From contig JAQXDL010000044.1 in NCBI GenBank assembly GCA_029251375.1, forward strand, positions 224,681 through 288,680: 64,000 nucleotides of DNA, given 5' to 3'. This document shows positions 46,327 to 55,577 of the stretch, one piece after another. Source of the stretch: Pseudomonadales bacterium (lineage in GTDB: Bacteria; Pseudomonadota; Gammaproteobacteria; Pseudomonadales; Azotimanducaceae). The stretch's first letter is position 1; each line of letters begins with the position of its first letter. The notes beneath the pieces are model-generated. The model saw only the letters and a list, made by a program, of their open reading frames with translations, was not told where the DNA came from and searched no databases. The position numbers and the translations under genes were made by a program.

Positions 46327-46664
46327 AATCCTTATCTCCTTGAAAAACGCCGCATGGTATCAAGCCAGCCACCGAAAGCAATGCGGATGTTGAATGAAGG
46401 GTACATTACTGAATCTTGCTCTCGAGCAATTGCAACGAAATGGCGCAGTCGGCGGTGTACTAGGACAATGGCTACCTGCGATTCCGGTTCAGAGCCCTCA
46501 GCCATAAAGAGCCCTCAGCTATAAAGAGCCCTCAGTCATAGAGAGCCCTCAGCTAAAAAAAGCCCTCAACCATAGAGAGCCCTAAGCAGTAAAAAGCCCT
46601 CAGCAATGAACAGAGCTCAGGCGCAAAGCGCTCTTAGTTTTCATGCCGTAGGTTCTACCGATCC
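46327..46664. other. Intergenic region filled by a tandem repeat
   Basis: A 338-bp gap upstream of panD. About 136 bp of it is the 17-bp x 8 array (46491-46626). panD's promoter and ribosome site lie in the adjoining 160 bp; otherwise no structure seen. Confidence 0.6.
46491..46626. repeat. 17-bp tandem repeat, 8 copies
   Basis: Eight head-to-tail imperfect copies with consensus AGAGCCCTCAGCCATAA. There is no spacer sequence between units, so this is a tandem array and not a CRISPR. Later copies diverge more (AAAGCCCTC.., ACAGAGCTC..). It lies between the YjbR-like gene and panD. Confidence 0.95.
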
Positions 46665-47432
46665 CTAATAGGCATCAAGTATTTTTAGCATACGCTTCAA
46701 AGCAAAATGTCGATAACTCGCTTCGACAAGTTTTTTTATCTCTTCTTGATTCTGTTTATCAGTCACATCTAAATCAACCCAGCCATTGTGGCCAACATAC
46801 GGCGGAACCGAAAACCGTCGATCGAACGACGTAAGCTGTACCTGCTGATCTAAGCCGACCCAGATTTGTAGATAGGTTCGACTATTGCGCAGGTGAACAG
46901 TGGCGAAGCTTTTTTTACCAGCGCGGAAGCATGGGTTTCCAAATTGCAAATCTGAAGTAACTTCCGGTAGTCCAAGGCACAATGCCTGGATTGGCCCCAA
47001 GATCGATTGGTTTGCATCTGATAGCATGGGGTTGATCTGCTCAGCGGTCATGATTTCACTTGGTCCCGTGGTGACAGTGGGGGAGCATTTTGACGCGAGG
47101 GTTTTAGGAGCCGTACGCAGATATGCTGCGAAACTTAGATCGGAAATACGTTGCCAAGCTAGGTCATGATTCAATTCGATGCCGACCCAGCCTTTGTGGC
47201 CTACGTAGGGTGGTACAAAGAAATAGTTAGGTGCCGAAGTTACTAACATCTGCTGAAACTCAGCGGCGACATTGATCAGCATGGCAACTTTGTTGTCTCC
47301 ATGGTGATTGACATTGTAAATGGCGAAACTTTTGTTTCGAACACGAAAATTTGGCGAGCCATGTGAAATTATCTCATCGGTCTCAGGTAGGCTTAGGCAA
47401 ATGTGACGGACCGTGTCGTAGATTGTGGACAT
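46665..47432 (-). CDS. Double YjbR/MmcQ-like protein
   Basis: A 255-residue protein made of two copies of the YjbR/MmcQ fold. The motif P-P-Y-V-G-H-K-G-W-V-G (about 95-105) recurs as P-P-Y-V-G-H-N-G-W-V-D (about 209-219), and each half also has a F-x-V/F-A pattern. YjbR is a DNA-binding-like single domain; fusion of two is uncommon. Start 47432 has AAGGAG upstream; the 16-codon-longer frame has none. Function unknown. Confidence 0.78.
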   Translation of the reverse strand: MSTIYDTVRHICLSLPETDEIISHGSPNFRVRNKSFAIYNVNHHGDNKVAMLINVAAEFQQMLVTSAPNYFFVPPYVGHKGWVGIELNHDLAWQRISDLSFAAYLRTAPKTLASKCSPTVTTGPSEIMTAEQINPMLSDANQSILGPIQALCLGLPEVTSDLQFGNPCFRAGKKSFATVHLRNSRTYLQIWVGLDQQVQLTSFDRRFSVPPYVGHNGWVDLDVTDKQNQEEIKKLVEASYRHFALKRMLKILDAY

Positions 47433-47574
47433 GTGTTTGCTCCTTCTAACGATTTCTATTGCCGTGTCTTTTAGAACCAATATATCAATTGATACTGTGG
47501 CATAGATCGAATGACCAGTCGAGAATACCGTAAGTGTTAAATGTGTCTACAAAGCATAGAGGGCAAAATAGGCA

Positions 47575-48438
47575 ATGGTAAAAATTGACAAGGTATCGAG
47601 CAGTATCAGCGCGCTGGGTGAAGGACCCTTGTGGGATGCTAAGAGCCAGAGGCTTTTCTGGGTCGACAGTCTTGAAGGCTTACTTTATTGCAAGGACCTT
47701 AAAGGCGGCGAACAGCATTGGCCGTTACCAGCTATGCTCGGTAGCTTAGCTGTGATCAGTGATACATCGGTGTTGCTAGCGTTGCAAACAGGTCTACACC
47801 AATTCGATCTTGATTCTTCTCAACTCAGTTTTCTTATTGATCCTGAAGCAGCAATGCCAACAACCCGACTCAATGATGGCAAAACCGATAGGGCCGGCAA
47901 TTTTGTATTTGGTTCCATGGGAGTCTCCGAGAGGATCAAACCCTTGGCTGCGTTGTATCGGTATACCCAGGCCGGAGAAATTCAGTTACTCGATGATGAT
48001 GTCATTGTCGCAAATGGTCCGTGCTTTAGCCCCGCGGGTGACGTTTTGTACTTTAATGATGGCAGACGCAGGATTCTTGCTTATGATTATTCTGACAAGC
48101 GCGCGTTGACGCATAAGCGTGTTTTGTTTGAGGGTGCGGATTACAACACGGGGTCAGATGGCGCAACAGTTGATAGCGAGGGCAATCTTTGGGTTGCGCT
48201 AACAGGCTCCGCCGAAATAGGTTGTATATCCAGAGAAGGAAAGCTACTCGATAGAATACGCATGCCGATAAACCTACCAAGCTCCGTGATGTTTGGTGGT
48301 TCTAACCTTGACGAATTGTATGTCACGTCGATTAGTAACTCAGGCAACCGTACAAGTACTGAAACCAATGCTGGTGGTTTGTTTAGAGTCACAGGGTTGG
48401 GTGTAAGGGGCTTAGCTGAAAGCCGATTCGGTTATTGA
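47575..48438 (+). CDS. SMP-30/gluconolactonase-like protein
   Basis: A 287-residue beta-propeller of the SMP-30/Gnl/LRE family. The metal-binding E of G-E-G-P-L-W-D (about 16), the N-D-G-K-T-D-R motif (about 100-106), N-G-P-C-F-S-P (about 149) and N-x-x-S-D-G-A (about 200) are all present. Such enzymes are Ca/Zn-dependent lactonases of sugar acids. Likely a companion of the 2-hydroxyacid dehydrogenase gene downstream at 141 bases. Confidence 0.87.
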   Translation: MVKIDKVSSSISALGEGPLWDAKSQRLFWVDSLEGLLYCKDLKGGEQHWPLPAMLGSLAVISDTSVLLALQTGLHQFDLDSSQLSFLIDPEAAMPTTRLNDGKTDRAGNFVFGSMGVSERIKPLAALYRYTQAGEIQLLDDDVIVANGPCFSPAGDVLYFNDGRRRILAYDYSDKRALTHKRVLFEGADYNTGSDGATVDSEGNLWVALTGSAEIGCISREGKLLDRIRMPINLPSSVMFGGSNLDELYVTSISNSGNRTSTETNAGGLFRVTGLGVRGLAESRFGY

Positions 48439-48579
48439 AATTTGTGCCGGGCATTGTGTGGAAAACTTTTTTTAAAGGGCCGTTAAAGCTAGATCTCTTT
48501 GCACATCTTTAGGTGCTTCCCAAACGCAGTGAAAATTGACAGACTAAAATTGTATAAATAACTGCGAGGCTTAAATACC

Positions 48580-49632
48580 ATGGATAAAAAGAAAGTAGTT
48601 GTTCAGCTACCCGCGGTAGCCAATGAAGCACCTGTCGCACAGCGATATTCGCTGGAGTTAGAATCGCTAGGTGCGATAGCTGAGATCGTTGAAGTCGATG
48701 GAAGTGACCCTCAGACTTTCCTGCAAGGCGCTCGTGACGCGGATGCGCTTATTACCTCATGGGGAATTAACATCGACGCACAAATCATTGAGGGGCTGCA
48801 GAAGTGTGTCGTCATTGGTGTGGGCAGTGTTGGCGTTGATATGGTTGATGTAGATGCGGCAACAGCAGCGGGTATTGTCGTGACGAATGTGCCTGATGTA
48901 TTTATTGAAGAAGTTGCAGATCATACTTTGATGTTGCTGTTAGCAGCAGGTCGTCGCGTTAAGTTGATGGATAAAATGGTCAAACAAGGCGATTGGTTCA
49001 AGGGTCGGCCAGTATTAAATGAGGTGCCAAGGCTGTGGGGGCAAACCTTAGGCCTGATCTCATTTGGCAATGTAGCAAAAGCTGTCGCGCGACGAGCAAA
49101 GGCTTTTGGTATGCATGTGCTCGCTTATGATCCTTACGTCTCTGAATTGAAAATGACGGGCGAGGGGGTTGAGCCTGTTACCTATACCGAACTACTGCAA
49201 CGCTCAGATTACCTTTCAGTTCATCCCGGTTTGAATGCGGAGACCCGCGGCATGCTCAGTACGGATCAATTTGCGATGATGAAAACCGGTTCGGTTGTCA
49301 TTAATTGCGGGCGTGGTCCAGTGATTGATGAAGGCGCATTGATCGTCGCTTTAAACGAAGGGAAAATCGGTGCAGCAGGATTAGATGTATTGGAGCGGGA
49401 GCCGCCGGCGCCAGATAATCCCCTGATTGCCATGGATAACGTTATTTTAACGCCGCATGCCGCGTCAGCAACAACAAGAATGCGCATTGAAACGCGTCGC
49501 CGAGCAGGACGAGAAGTTGCGCTGGCTTTAAAGGGTAAATGGCCAATGAGTAGCGTTAACCCAACGGTGATGCCTCGTGTCGATCTAGAACGTTGGCAAC
49601 CCTATCCGATGGAGCGTGGACCTAATCGATAA
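48580..49632 (+). CDS. D-isomer-specific 2-hydroxyacid dehydrogenase
   Basis: A 350-residue NAD(P)-dependent dehydrogenase. Catalytic Arg in N-C-G-R-G-P (about 243), Glu in L-D-V-L-E-R-E-P, and His in T-P-H-A-A-S (about 300). The dinucleotide motif reads G-L-I-S-F-G-N, with Ser instead of the middle Gly of GxGxxG, which is unusual for the family. It should reduce or oxidise a 2-hydroxy acid or 3-phosphoglycerate-like substrate. Confidence 0.88.
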   Translation: MDKKKVVVQLPAVANEAPVAQRYSLELESLGAIAEIVEVDGSDPQTFLQGARDADALITSWGINIDAQIIEGLQKCVVIGVGSVGVDMVDVDAATAAGIVVTNVPDVFIEEVADHTLMLLLAAGRRVKLMDKMVKQGDWFKGRPVLNEVPRLWGQTLGLISFGNVAKAVARRAKAFGMHVLAYDPYVSELKMTGEGVEPVTYTELLQRSDYLSVHPGLNAETRGMLSTDQFAMMKTGSVVINCGRGPVIDEGALIVALNEGKIGAAGLDVLEREPPAPDNPLIAMDNVILTPHAASATTRMRIETRRRAGREVALALKGKWPMSSVNPTVMPRVDLERWQPYPMERGPNR

Positions 49633-49696
49633 GAATCAGCAGTGCAGATTGCGCCTATTGAAACCAACGCCTGTATCCGTTTCAATAATATAGTCC

Positions 49697-49723
49697 AAAC
49701 GCAAAACGCAAAACGCAAAACGC
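49697..49723. repeat. 7-bp tandem repeat before a hairpin
   Basis: Four copies of AAAACGC (first copy partial), running directly into a hairpin: ACGCCAG (49720-49726) pairs with CTGGCGT (49736-49742), loop of nine bases. The hairpin with CTTTCT after it may act as a weak terminator for the 2-hydroxyacid dehydrogenase gene. Confidence 0.65.
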
Positions 49724-49842
49724 CAGACGACAAAGCTGGCGTCTTTCTATAATGAAGGGAATCACCCAATACCATGACGGTTCATCGCTCTGCTCTGGCT
49801 ACTATCGCTCAAGCCTCCTATAACTAATTTGAATCAATAGAT

Positions 49843-50499
49843 TTGGATGCGAACCGTTTGTTTAAAAATGCGGGGCTCGATCCAGAAAAAATATATGACG
49901 CCAACGCACGCTTTCCCGTTTATGCAACAAACCGACTTTTACAGATAGGCATTCATGAAACCGGTGACGAATGTATCGTTTATCGCGTCGTAGATTTCAT
50001 TGAACCTCAGATGCTACATGCGATGGGTTATTCTTGGATGGCGAGTAGTACGCTGAAGGAGGCACTGATGCGCTTTGTTCGTTATCACAAAATGATGAGT
50101 ACCAATATTGAAGTGAAACTAGAGCAAGCTCAGGGTTCATGGCAACTTTTAGGCAAGTTAATCGATACCGGTCAACGCGAAGCTAACGAGGGCGTAATGC
50201 CGTTTTGCTTAAAAATATGTCGAAAGTCTTTTGGCGATGACCTGCGACCGTTGCACGTACAACTGATGAGAAAAAAACCCGTTGACTCTACAATCATCGA
50301 AGGTTTTTATGGCTGCGCCGTTGAATTCGGCGGCTCAGAGAATGTGCTGACCTTTAGTGCCTCTGACATTACGAGATCATGTCAGACAGACTGTGGTGTA
50401 ATAGGGCTCTTGGGCAAAAGTCACCTCAACAAAACAATTTTGCATTTTTGCTGGGTCGCCTTTGCTTTTATCTGTAACAAAAGCAGCAAGGGTCCGTGA
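49843..50499 (+). pseudogene. Truncated AraC-family regulator (N-terminal domain only)
   Basis: The frame resembles the arabinose-binding-like N-terminal domain of AraC regulators: H-A-M-G-Y-S-W-M-A-S-S-T-L-K-E-A-L and R-F-V-R-Y-H (about 62-87), and V-L-T-F-S-A-S-D-I at about 167-175. The family then continues with about 100 residues of HTH domain, which are absent: the frame ends in an unrelated 40-residue tail. No ATG opens it; a TTG at 49843 is the only start. Decayed gene likely. Confidence 0.6.
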
Positions 50500-50543
50500 G
50501 CAAGCCTCTTTAGAATGTAATCGTAAAGGTAAGCCAAAAGTAT

Positions 50544-52838
50544 ATGGGAAAGTCTATCAGCAGAGCCCTTAGCGTCATTCACGTTTGTGTGTTGAGCAAT
50601 TTTTTGCTGCTTGCATCTGTCGCAAGCGGCGAAACTGATCTCGATGGCTTCGTTGGTTCTGACACGTGCACGGCGTGTCATCAACAGGAACACGAATCAT
50701 GGCAGAGTTCAGATCACGCCAAAGCGATGTCTGTCGCTTCTGCCGAGAGTGTTTTAGGCGATTTTACAACGACGTTCGAGTCGCAGGGTCGTAATAACAA
50801 GTTTTCCGTTAAGGGCGAAAATTATTATGTTGAAACAACGACGCTCAAGGGCGTTGAATCCTTTCAAATAAAGTTCACTTTTGGTCATTATCCGCTGCAA
50901 CAATATTTGGTGGAGACACAACAAGGTCGCATCCAGGCGCTCAACGTTGCCTGGGACAGTCGACCGTTATCGGTAGACGACGGCACGGGCCAACGCTGGT
51001 TCGATCTGCAGGCGCAAGAGGATGTTGCACTAGACTCTCCCTTGCATTGGCAACGATACTTGATGAATTGGAATGCCCGCTGCGCTGACTGCCATAGTAC
51101 GAACATTCAAAAAAACTATGATCCAATTTCCGATCACTATGAAACGAGTTGGTCGGAAATTAATGTTGCCTGTGAGGCTTGTCACGGGCCAGGCAAGAAG
51201 CATATGGAGTGGTTGGCGAAAGACGAGACTGATGGCTCGGCTCTGACAAGCGATCAGACTATGGGGCTGGTCAATGCTAGCCAAACACTCCAATGGCGGT
51301 TCGAGGAAGGTGAAAGTATTGCACGTCCGATTGGCAAGATATCAGAACAACAGACCGATATGTGTGGTGGTTGCCATTCAAGACGTAGTGTTATTGGCGA
51401 GATAGAAGCGGGTAAAGCCTATGCTGATCAATATCAAATCTCTCTCATTGATCCGCCGCTGTATCATTTAGACGGTCAAATCCGAGACGAGGTTTTTGTT
51501 TTAGGTTCTTTCATGCAAAGCAAAATGGCACAGAAAGGCGTGACCTGCGGTAACTGCCACGATCCACATTCAGGCAAAACACTTGCGCAGGACAATGCGC
51601 TGTGCGCTCAGTGCCATAGACCTGCGGTCTTTGATACACCAGAGCATCATCATCATGAGCTAGCATCAGCGGGGGCGAAGTGCGTCGAGTGTCACATGCC
51701 CTCAACCACTTACATGACCGTTGATGACCGTCGTGATCACCAATTTGGCATTCCAAATCCTGTCGCTAGTGACAAATTCGATGTACCGAATGCATGCAAT
51801 AGTTGTCATGCTGATGAGTCTATTCAATGGGCTATGCAAGCGTTAACAAATTGGAAGCAAATACGCCCTGCAGAACCTTTTTTGAGCGTGCAATATGCCA
51901 TATCTCGCTCCGATCCTTTGGTGACTCGCGACCTTGTAGAATTGCTCGGGTCAGACTTGCCCACCTTAAAACAGGTATCGCTGCTCGCTTCCCTGGCCCG
52001 ATTCCCGTCGAAAGTTGGTTTAGAAAAAGCTGCCAGCACGTTGCAGGATAGCGATCCATTGCTGCGTCGTGGTGCGGTGGATGCTATTGCTTCAGCGCCG
52101 CCGGAAATTCGTTGGAAGTTATTGTCTCGCATCGCCGACGACCCAATTCTCGCCGTCCGTTTGTCTGTCGCAAGGGCGGTGTCAGACTTGCAAGCAACAA
52201 TCCCATTGTCCGATGTATCGATATTTCTAGAGTTGATGAATGAGTATCGTTCTGTTTTGGCACGATCCGCCGATATGCCAAGCACCCAGACAGAAATAGG
52301 TAACCTTGAGTTAAGCCTTGGGAATATCAAAGGTGCAGAGCAGGCTTACTTGCGAGCGATTAACCTTGAGCCAGATTTGATTGTTGCGCTGTTGAATCTA
52401 GCAGATTTTTACCGGTCTATTGAGGAGTCTGAGAAGGGATTGCCTTATCTGAAAAATGCACTTCGGTTTGCGCCGGAGAGTGGTGCAGTAAATCATGCTT
52501 ATGGTCTATACCTAATTCGAGCACGTCAATACGAGCCTGCACTCAGTTATTTGTTAACCGCAACGCAAGCTAGCGACTCTCAACCTCGCTTTTCTTACGT
52601 TTATGCCGTCGCGCTAGAGAGCCTTGGTGATCTAAGAGGCGCGATTAACTATCTAGAAAAAGCCAACGAGCAATGGCCAAATCAATTTGAATTGTTGATG
52701 ACGCATATCCTTTTTTTGGAAAAAGCTAACGATCTTGAAAATATCTTTGTTCCGTTATCGAGGTTGAGTAAACTAGCGCCGAATTCGCCGGAAGTGGTTT
52801 CGCGGATTAATAAATACGTTCACAGAAAGGAAAATTGA
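50544..52838 (+). CDS. Octaheme cytochrome c with HEAT/TPR region
   Basis: A 764-residue secreted protein. The signal peptide (about 1-29) has the hydrophobic core and A-S-G. Eight CxxCH haem sites follow at about residues 42, 178, 210, 273, 334, 353, 378 and 416. The middle (about 440-570) looks like HEAT-type helices, and the end (about 590-760) has TPR-like repeats (A-Y-L-R-A-I-N-L-E-P-D, L-K-N-A-L-R-F-A-P). So it is an electron-transfer protein with a binding scaffold, in the periplasm. It is related to cytochrome c554/NapC-type multihaem proteins. Overlaps the protease start by one base. Confidence 0.85.
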   Translation: MGKSISRALSVIHVCVLSNFLLLASVASGETDLDGFVGSDTCTACHQQEHESWQSSDHAKAMSVASAESVLGDFTTTFESQGRNNKFSVKGENYYVETTTLKGVESFQIKFTFGHYPLQQYLVETQQGRIQALNVAWDSRPLSVDDGTGQRWFDLQAQEDVALDSPLHWQRYLMNWNARCADCHSTNIQKNYDPISDHYETSWSEINVACEACHGPGKKHMEWLAKDETDGSALTSDQTMGLVNASQTLQWRFEEGESIARPIGKISEQQTDMCGGCHSRRSVIGEIEAGKAYADQYQISLIDPPLYHLDGQIRDEVFVLGSFMQSKMAQKGVTCGNCHDPHSGKTLAQDNALCAQCHRPAVFDTPEHHHHELASAGAKCVECHMPSTTYMTVDDRRDHQFGIPNPVASDKFDVPNACNSCHADESIQWAMQALTNWKQIRPAEPFLSVQYAISRSDPLVTRDLVELLGSDLPTLKQVSLLASLARFPSKVGLEKAASTLQDSDPLLRRGAVDAIASAPPEIRWKLLSRIADDPILAVRLSVARAVSDLQATIPLSDVSIFLELMNEYRSVLARSADMPSTQTEIGNLELSLGNIKGAEQAYLRAINLEPDLIVALLNLADFYRSIEESEKGLPYLKNALRFAPESGAVNHAYGLYLIRARQYEPALSYLLTATQASDSQPRFSYVYAVALESLGDLRGAINYLEKANEQWPNQFELLMTHILFLEKANDLENIFVPLSRLSKLAPNSPEVVSRINKYVHRKEN

Positions 52839-53863
52839 TGCGAACAATGATCATTTTCGGGATGTTGTTTCTGAACATTGAGCTTGCTCAAGCAAGGGAC
52901 TATTCACGCATCTTCGCCAAAGTAGATCCTGCCATCGTCGTGATCGAAACAAGTGAAACAAACATAGAGTTTTCCGATAAGGGCGTTGTTCAGACCACAA
53001 GCCGTGGTTTAGGTAGCGGCGTTATTTTTGCCAAGACGGGACAAATTCTAACGGCATCGCATGTTGTGCATGATGCAAATGAGTTAACTGTTGAGTTGCA
53101 TGATGGCCGGCGTCTTAAGGCGCGAGTCCTAGCCTCGGTTATTTCCGCGGACCTCGCCGTCATTGAACTTGTTAATCCGCCTGAAAATCTAGTCGTCGCT
53201 AAGCTTGGCGATTCTGATGATACTAGAATCGGCGAAGAAGTTTTTGTGATTGGCGCACCCTACGGGTTAGATCACACACTAACGACAGGCAATATAAGCG
53301 GCCGACGCGTACAGACAGATGGTGTAGTTTTCTCAAAGGTTGAATTTCTGCAAACCGATGCACCGATTAATCAAGGTAATTCCGGTGGTCCGATGTTCAA
53401 TATACGCGGAGAAGTGATCGGTATCGTTAGCTATATCCAATCGCAAAGTGGTGGTAATGAAGGTTTAGGCTTTGCTGCCAGCATAAATATGGCCAAGGAC
53501 GTGATCATTGATCAGCGTGCGCTTTGGTGGGGAATGAGGTACTTACCTCTCAATGAAAAGATGCTTAAAATGCTCAATGTCGCTGATTATTCCGAAGGGC
53601 TTATGGTTCAGTCAGTGGCAGATGGTTCTCTTGCAGCTGAACTGGGTGTTAAACCTGGAATTTTGCCAGTTCTGCTAGGTGATCAACAGATACTACTTGG
53701 TGGTGATGTGATTTTAGAGATCGGCGGACACGCTTTTTATTCGACCCAAAAGGGTTTTCTGCGGATCCAAGAATATCTAAAGAAAAAGAGCTCTGGGGAC
53801 GAGATCGAAGTCACTGTTTATCGCGCTGGGAAAAAACTCACCCTGAAAGGCATTAAACCCTGA
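52838..53863 (+). CDS. Trypsin-like serine protease with PDZ domain (S1C)
   Basis: A 341-residue exported DegP/HtrA-type protease: signal peptide to about residue 19 (cut after A-Q-A), His75 in T-A-S-H-V, Asp105 in S-A-D-L-A-V, Ser182 in G-N-S-G-G-P. A C-terminal region (about 255-340) with D-V-I-L-E-I-G-G is PDZ-like. The ATG at 52838 shares its A with the cytochrome TGA, behind AGGA. Co-translated with the octaheme protein; may act on it or on envelope proteins. Confidence 0.88.
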   Translation: MRTMIIFGMLFLNIELAQARDYSRIFAKVDPAIVVIETSETNIEFSDKGVVQTTSRGLGSGVIFAKTGQILTASHVVHDANELTVELHDGRRLKARVLASVISADLAVIELVNPPENLVVAKLGDSDDTRIGEEVFVIGAPYGLDHTLTTGNISGRRVQTDGVVFSKVEFLQTDAPINQGNSGGPMFNIRGEVIGIVSYIQSQSGGNEGLGFAASINMAKDVIIDQRALWWGMRYLPLNEKMLKMLNVADYSEGLMVQSVADGSLAAELGVKPGILPVLLGDQQILLGGDVILEIGGHAFYSTQKGFLRIQEYLKKKSSGDEIEVTVYRAGKKLTLKGIKP

Positions 53864-53932
53864 GTGAGCAGTTAATAGATAACTTGAATGGCACCCCTTT
53901 AATGAAGGCGTCAATAGCATGAGTCACACGAT

Positions 53933-54601
53933 ATGAAAGTGATTAGACCCCTAAGTTTTCAAGGTTTGCTTACCAGTTTTATATTGCTGCTGTTTTTACC
54001 TGGGCTTTTCTATGGTGACTACAGTGCTATTCTGTCGAAGATATTGTTCACTGTGATTCTTGCTAGCAGCCTTTACGCGGTGGCGTCCGATAGGAAAGAT
54101 TTGATCATCGGTGTTTGTTTAGCATTACCAACGCTGCTTACTAACTGGTTGCCCATTACTTTCCAGAGCGAAACCTATCAGCTGTTTTTTTATGCAGCTT
54201 TTCAGGCAGTTTTTCTTGCCTATATTGCGTCTAAAATCATGCGCTATCTGATGAGTGCGCGCAAAATTGATTCCGAAATGATTTATGCGGCAATCTGTCT
54301 GTATCTATTAGTCGGTCTTGTCTGGGCTGTGACCTATTTTGCAGTAGTGCTGCTTGACCCAAATGCGATCGGCTTGGTTCTGTCAATCGATAGGGTTACT
54401 GTCCTAAATGCCCCCGTTGTCCTGCAAGAATTGGTCTATTTCAGCTACGTGACTCAAACTACCTTAGGTTATGGTGATATATCGCCCGTATCCGGAGTCG
54501 CCAGAGCAATAGTGATTTCGCAGAGTTTGTTTGGTCAAATTTATATCGCGGTCATTGTTGCCAGGTTGGTCGGACTTCAAGTCGCCACTGCAGACAATTA
54601 G
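53933..54601 (+). CDS. Ion-channel family protein (potassium-channel-like)
   Basis: A 222-residue membrane protein with about four to six hydrophobic segments. The selectivity filter T-L-G-Y-G-D (residues 177-182) lies between two helices near the C-terminus. This is the Ion_trans_2 type of small K+ channel. There is no long C-terminal RCK domain. It is 70 bases after the protease, same strand. Confidence 0.85.
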   Translation: MKVIRPLSFQGLLTSFILLLFLPGLFYGDYSAILSKILFTVILASSLYAVASDRKDLIIGVCLALPTLLTNWLPITFQSETYQLFFYAAFQAVFLAYIASKIMRYLMSARKIDSEMIYAAICLYLLVGLVWAVTYFAVVLLDPNAIGLVLSIDRVTVLNAPVVLQELVYFSYVTQTTLGYGDISPVSGVARAIVISQSLFGQIYIAVIVARLVGLQVATADN

Positions 54602-54680
54602 GGCTGCACGGCTTGCATCTCTGACAAGCTAAGCCTATCGACAAATCGTGGGTGTTCAGGTTCGCGCCTTCAGTCTTAAG

Positions 54681-55577
54681 CTATCTGAAACGGCCGGCTC
54701 TCATACCACCGGCTCTCATGCCGCCAGACCTAGGTTGAGCGCGCCTTTGATTATAACGTTTGTAACTGTTTTGCCGGTTCTGAGCGTCACGTTCTAATTG
54801 TTGTGCACTACCAGACCAATCTTTTTTCTGAGAACCGAATGCGTTTGCAGAGCCTGAGCGCTGTGATTGAACGTCCTGCCAACCCTTATTACCGCTGTTA
54901 TATTCGTACCAGTTGTCATTCTGCTTTTTGTAGACGTTACCGTCTTTGGAGGCGTACAGGTTGCCCTCATGATCGCGAGCAACAGTGCCTCTTTGGCCAT
55001 CCTTTGAAAGTGAAATAGCTTCGCCGCCTTTGGACGATTCTAGTTCAGTTCTCGATTGATCACCTTTTCGTTGTGTGTCGGACGTCAGCGAATCACCATC
55101 TTTGTTTGTATAACTCCCGTCTCGTGTCACGACATCACCTTCGCGAGAGCGATTAATTTCGCCCTGACCACCTTGCGAGCCTGTAATCAGCGTGGAGCTG
55201 TCACCCTCTTGGTAGTGGCTAGAAATATCTGCGGTCCGACCGTCTGCGGTTGTGACATTACCCTGTGAGGTGATACTGCCATCAGCTTGGCGCTGCCGAT
55301 CGATTTGTAATGATGCGCCATTGGAGGCTTGTCGGGTTGTTGACGACCAGCCATCATTGAAATCAATTGTCTTGTCGGAGCTTATGCTGTTGCCGTTTCT
55401 GTTTGATTCTCGCTCGAGTTCTAGACGTTCGTTGTCGTCATTATAGTACCCTGATACTTCAGAATAGGTGTCCGTGCGTGGGTTATAGGATTCGCCGTAG
55501 CCGGCCCACTCATCATGGTCCCAAGCTGTTTCGACATAACCGTACCGGCCGCATCTGCACTTGCTGAGAAATCCCAA
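54681..55577 (-). CDS. Secreted repeat-type protein without its own signal peptide
   Basis: A 298-residue frame, only start TTG at 55577. Residues about 12-30 read Y-G-Y-V-E-T-A-W-D-H-D-E-W-A-G-Y-G-E-S-Y-N-P, the sequence that normally follows the signal peptide in a family of secreted proteins with low-complexity repeats (S/T/G/D-rich, with runs like S-L-T-S-D and R-S-G-S). A basic C-tail repeats R-A-G-G-M. No signal peptide is encoded here; the upstream DNA instead carries a SYLF protein in another frame (see the next entry). Function unknown. Confidence 0.65.
   Translation of the reverse strand: MGFLSKCRCGRYGYVETAWDHDEWAGYGESYNPRTDTYSEVSGYYNDDNERLELERESNRNGNSISSDKTIDFNDGWSSTTRQASNGASLQIDRQRQADGSITSQGNVTTADGRTADISSHYQEGDSSTLITGSQGGQGEINRSREGDVVTRDGSYTNKDGDSLTSDTQRKGDQSRTELESSKGGEAISLSKDGQRGTVARDHEGNLYASKDGNVYKKQNDNWYEYNSGNKGWQDVQSQRSGSANAFGSQKKDWSGSAQQLERDAQNRQNSYKRYNQRRAQPRSGGMRAGGMRAGRFR

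Noticed and set aside
46491..46626. CRISPR array
   Set aside because: Units are joined head to tail with no spacers; this is a plain tandem repeat.
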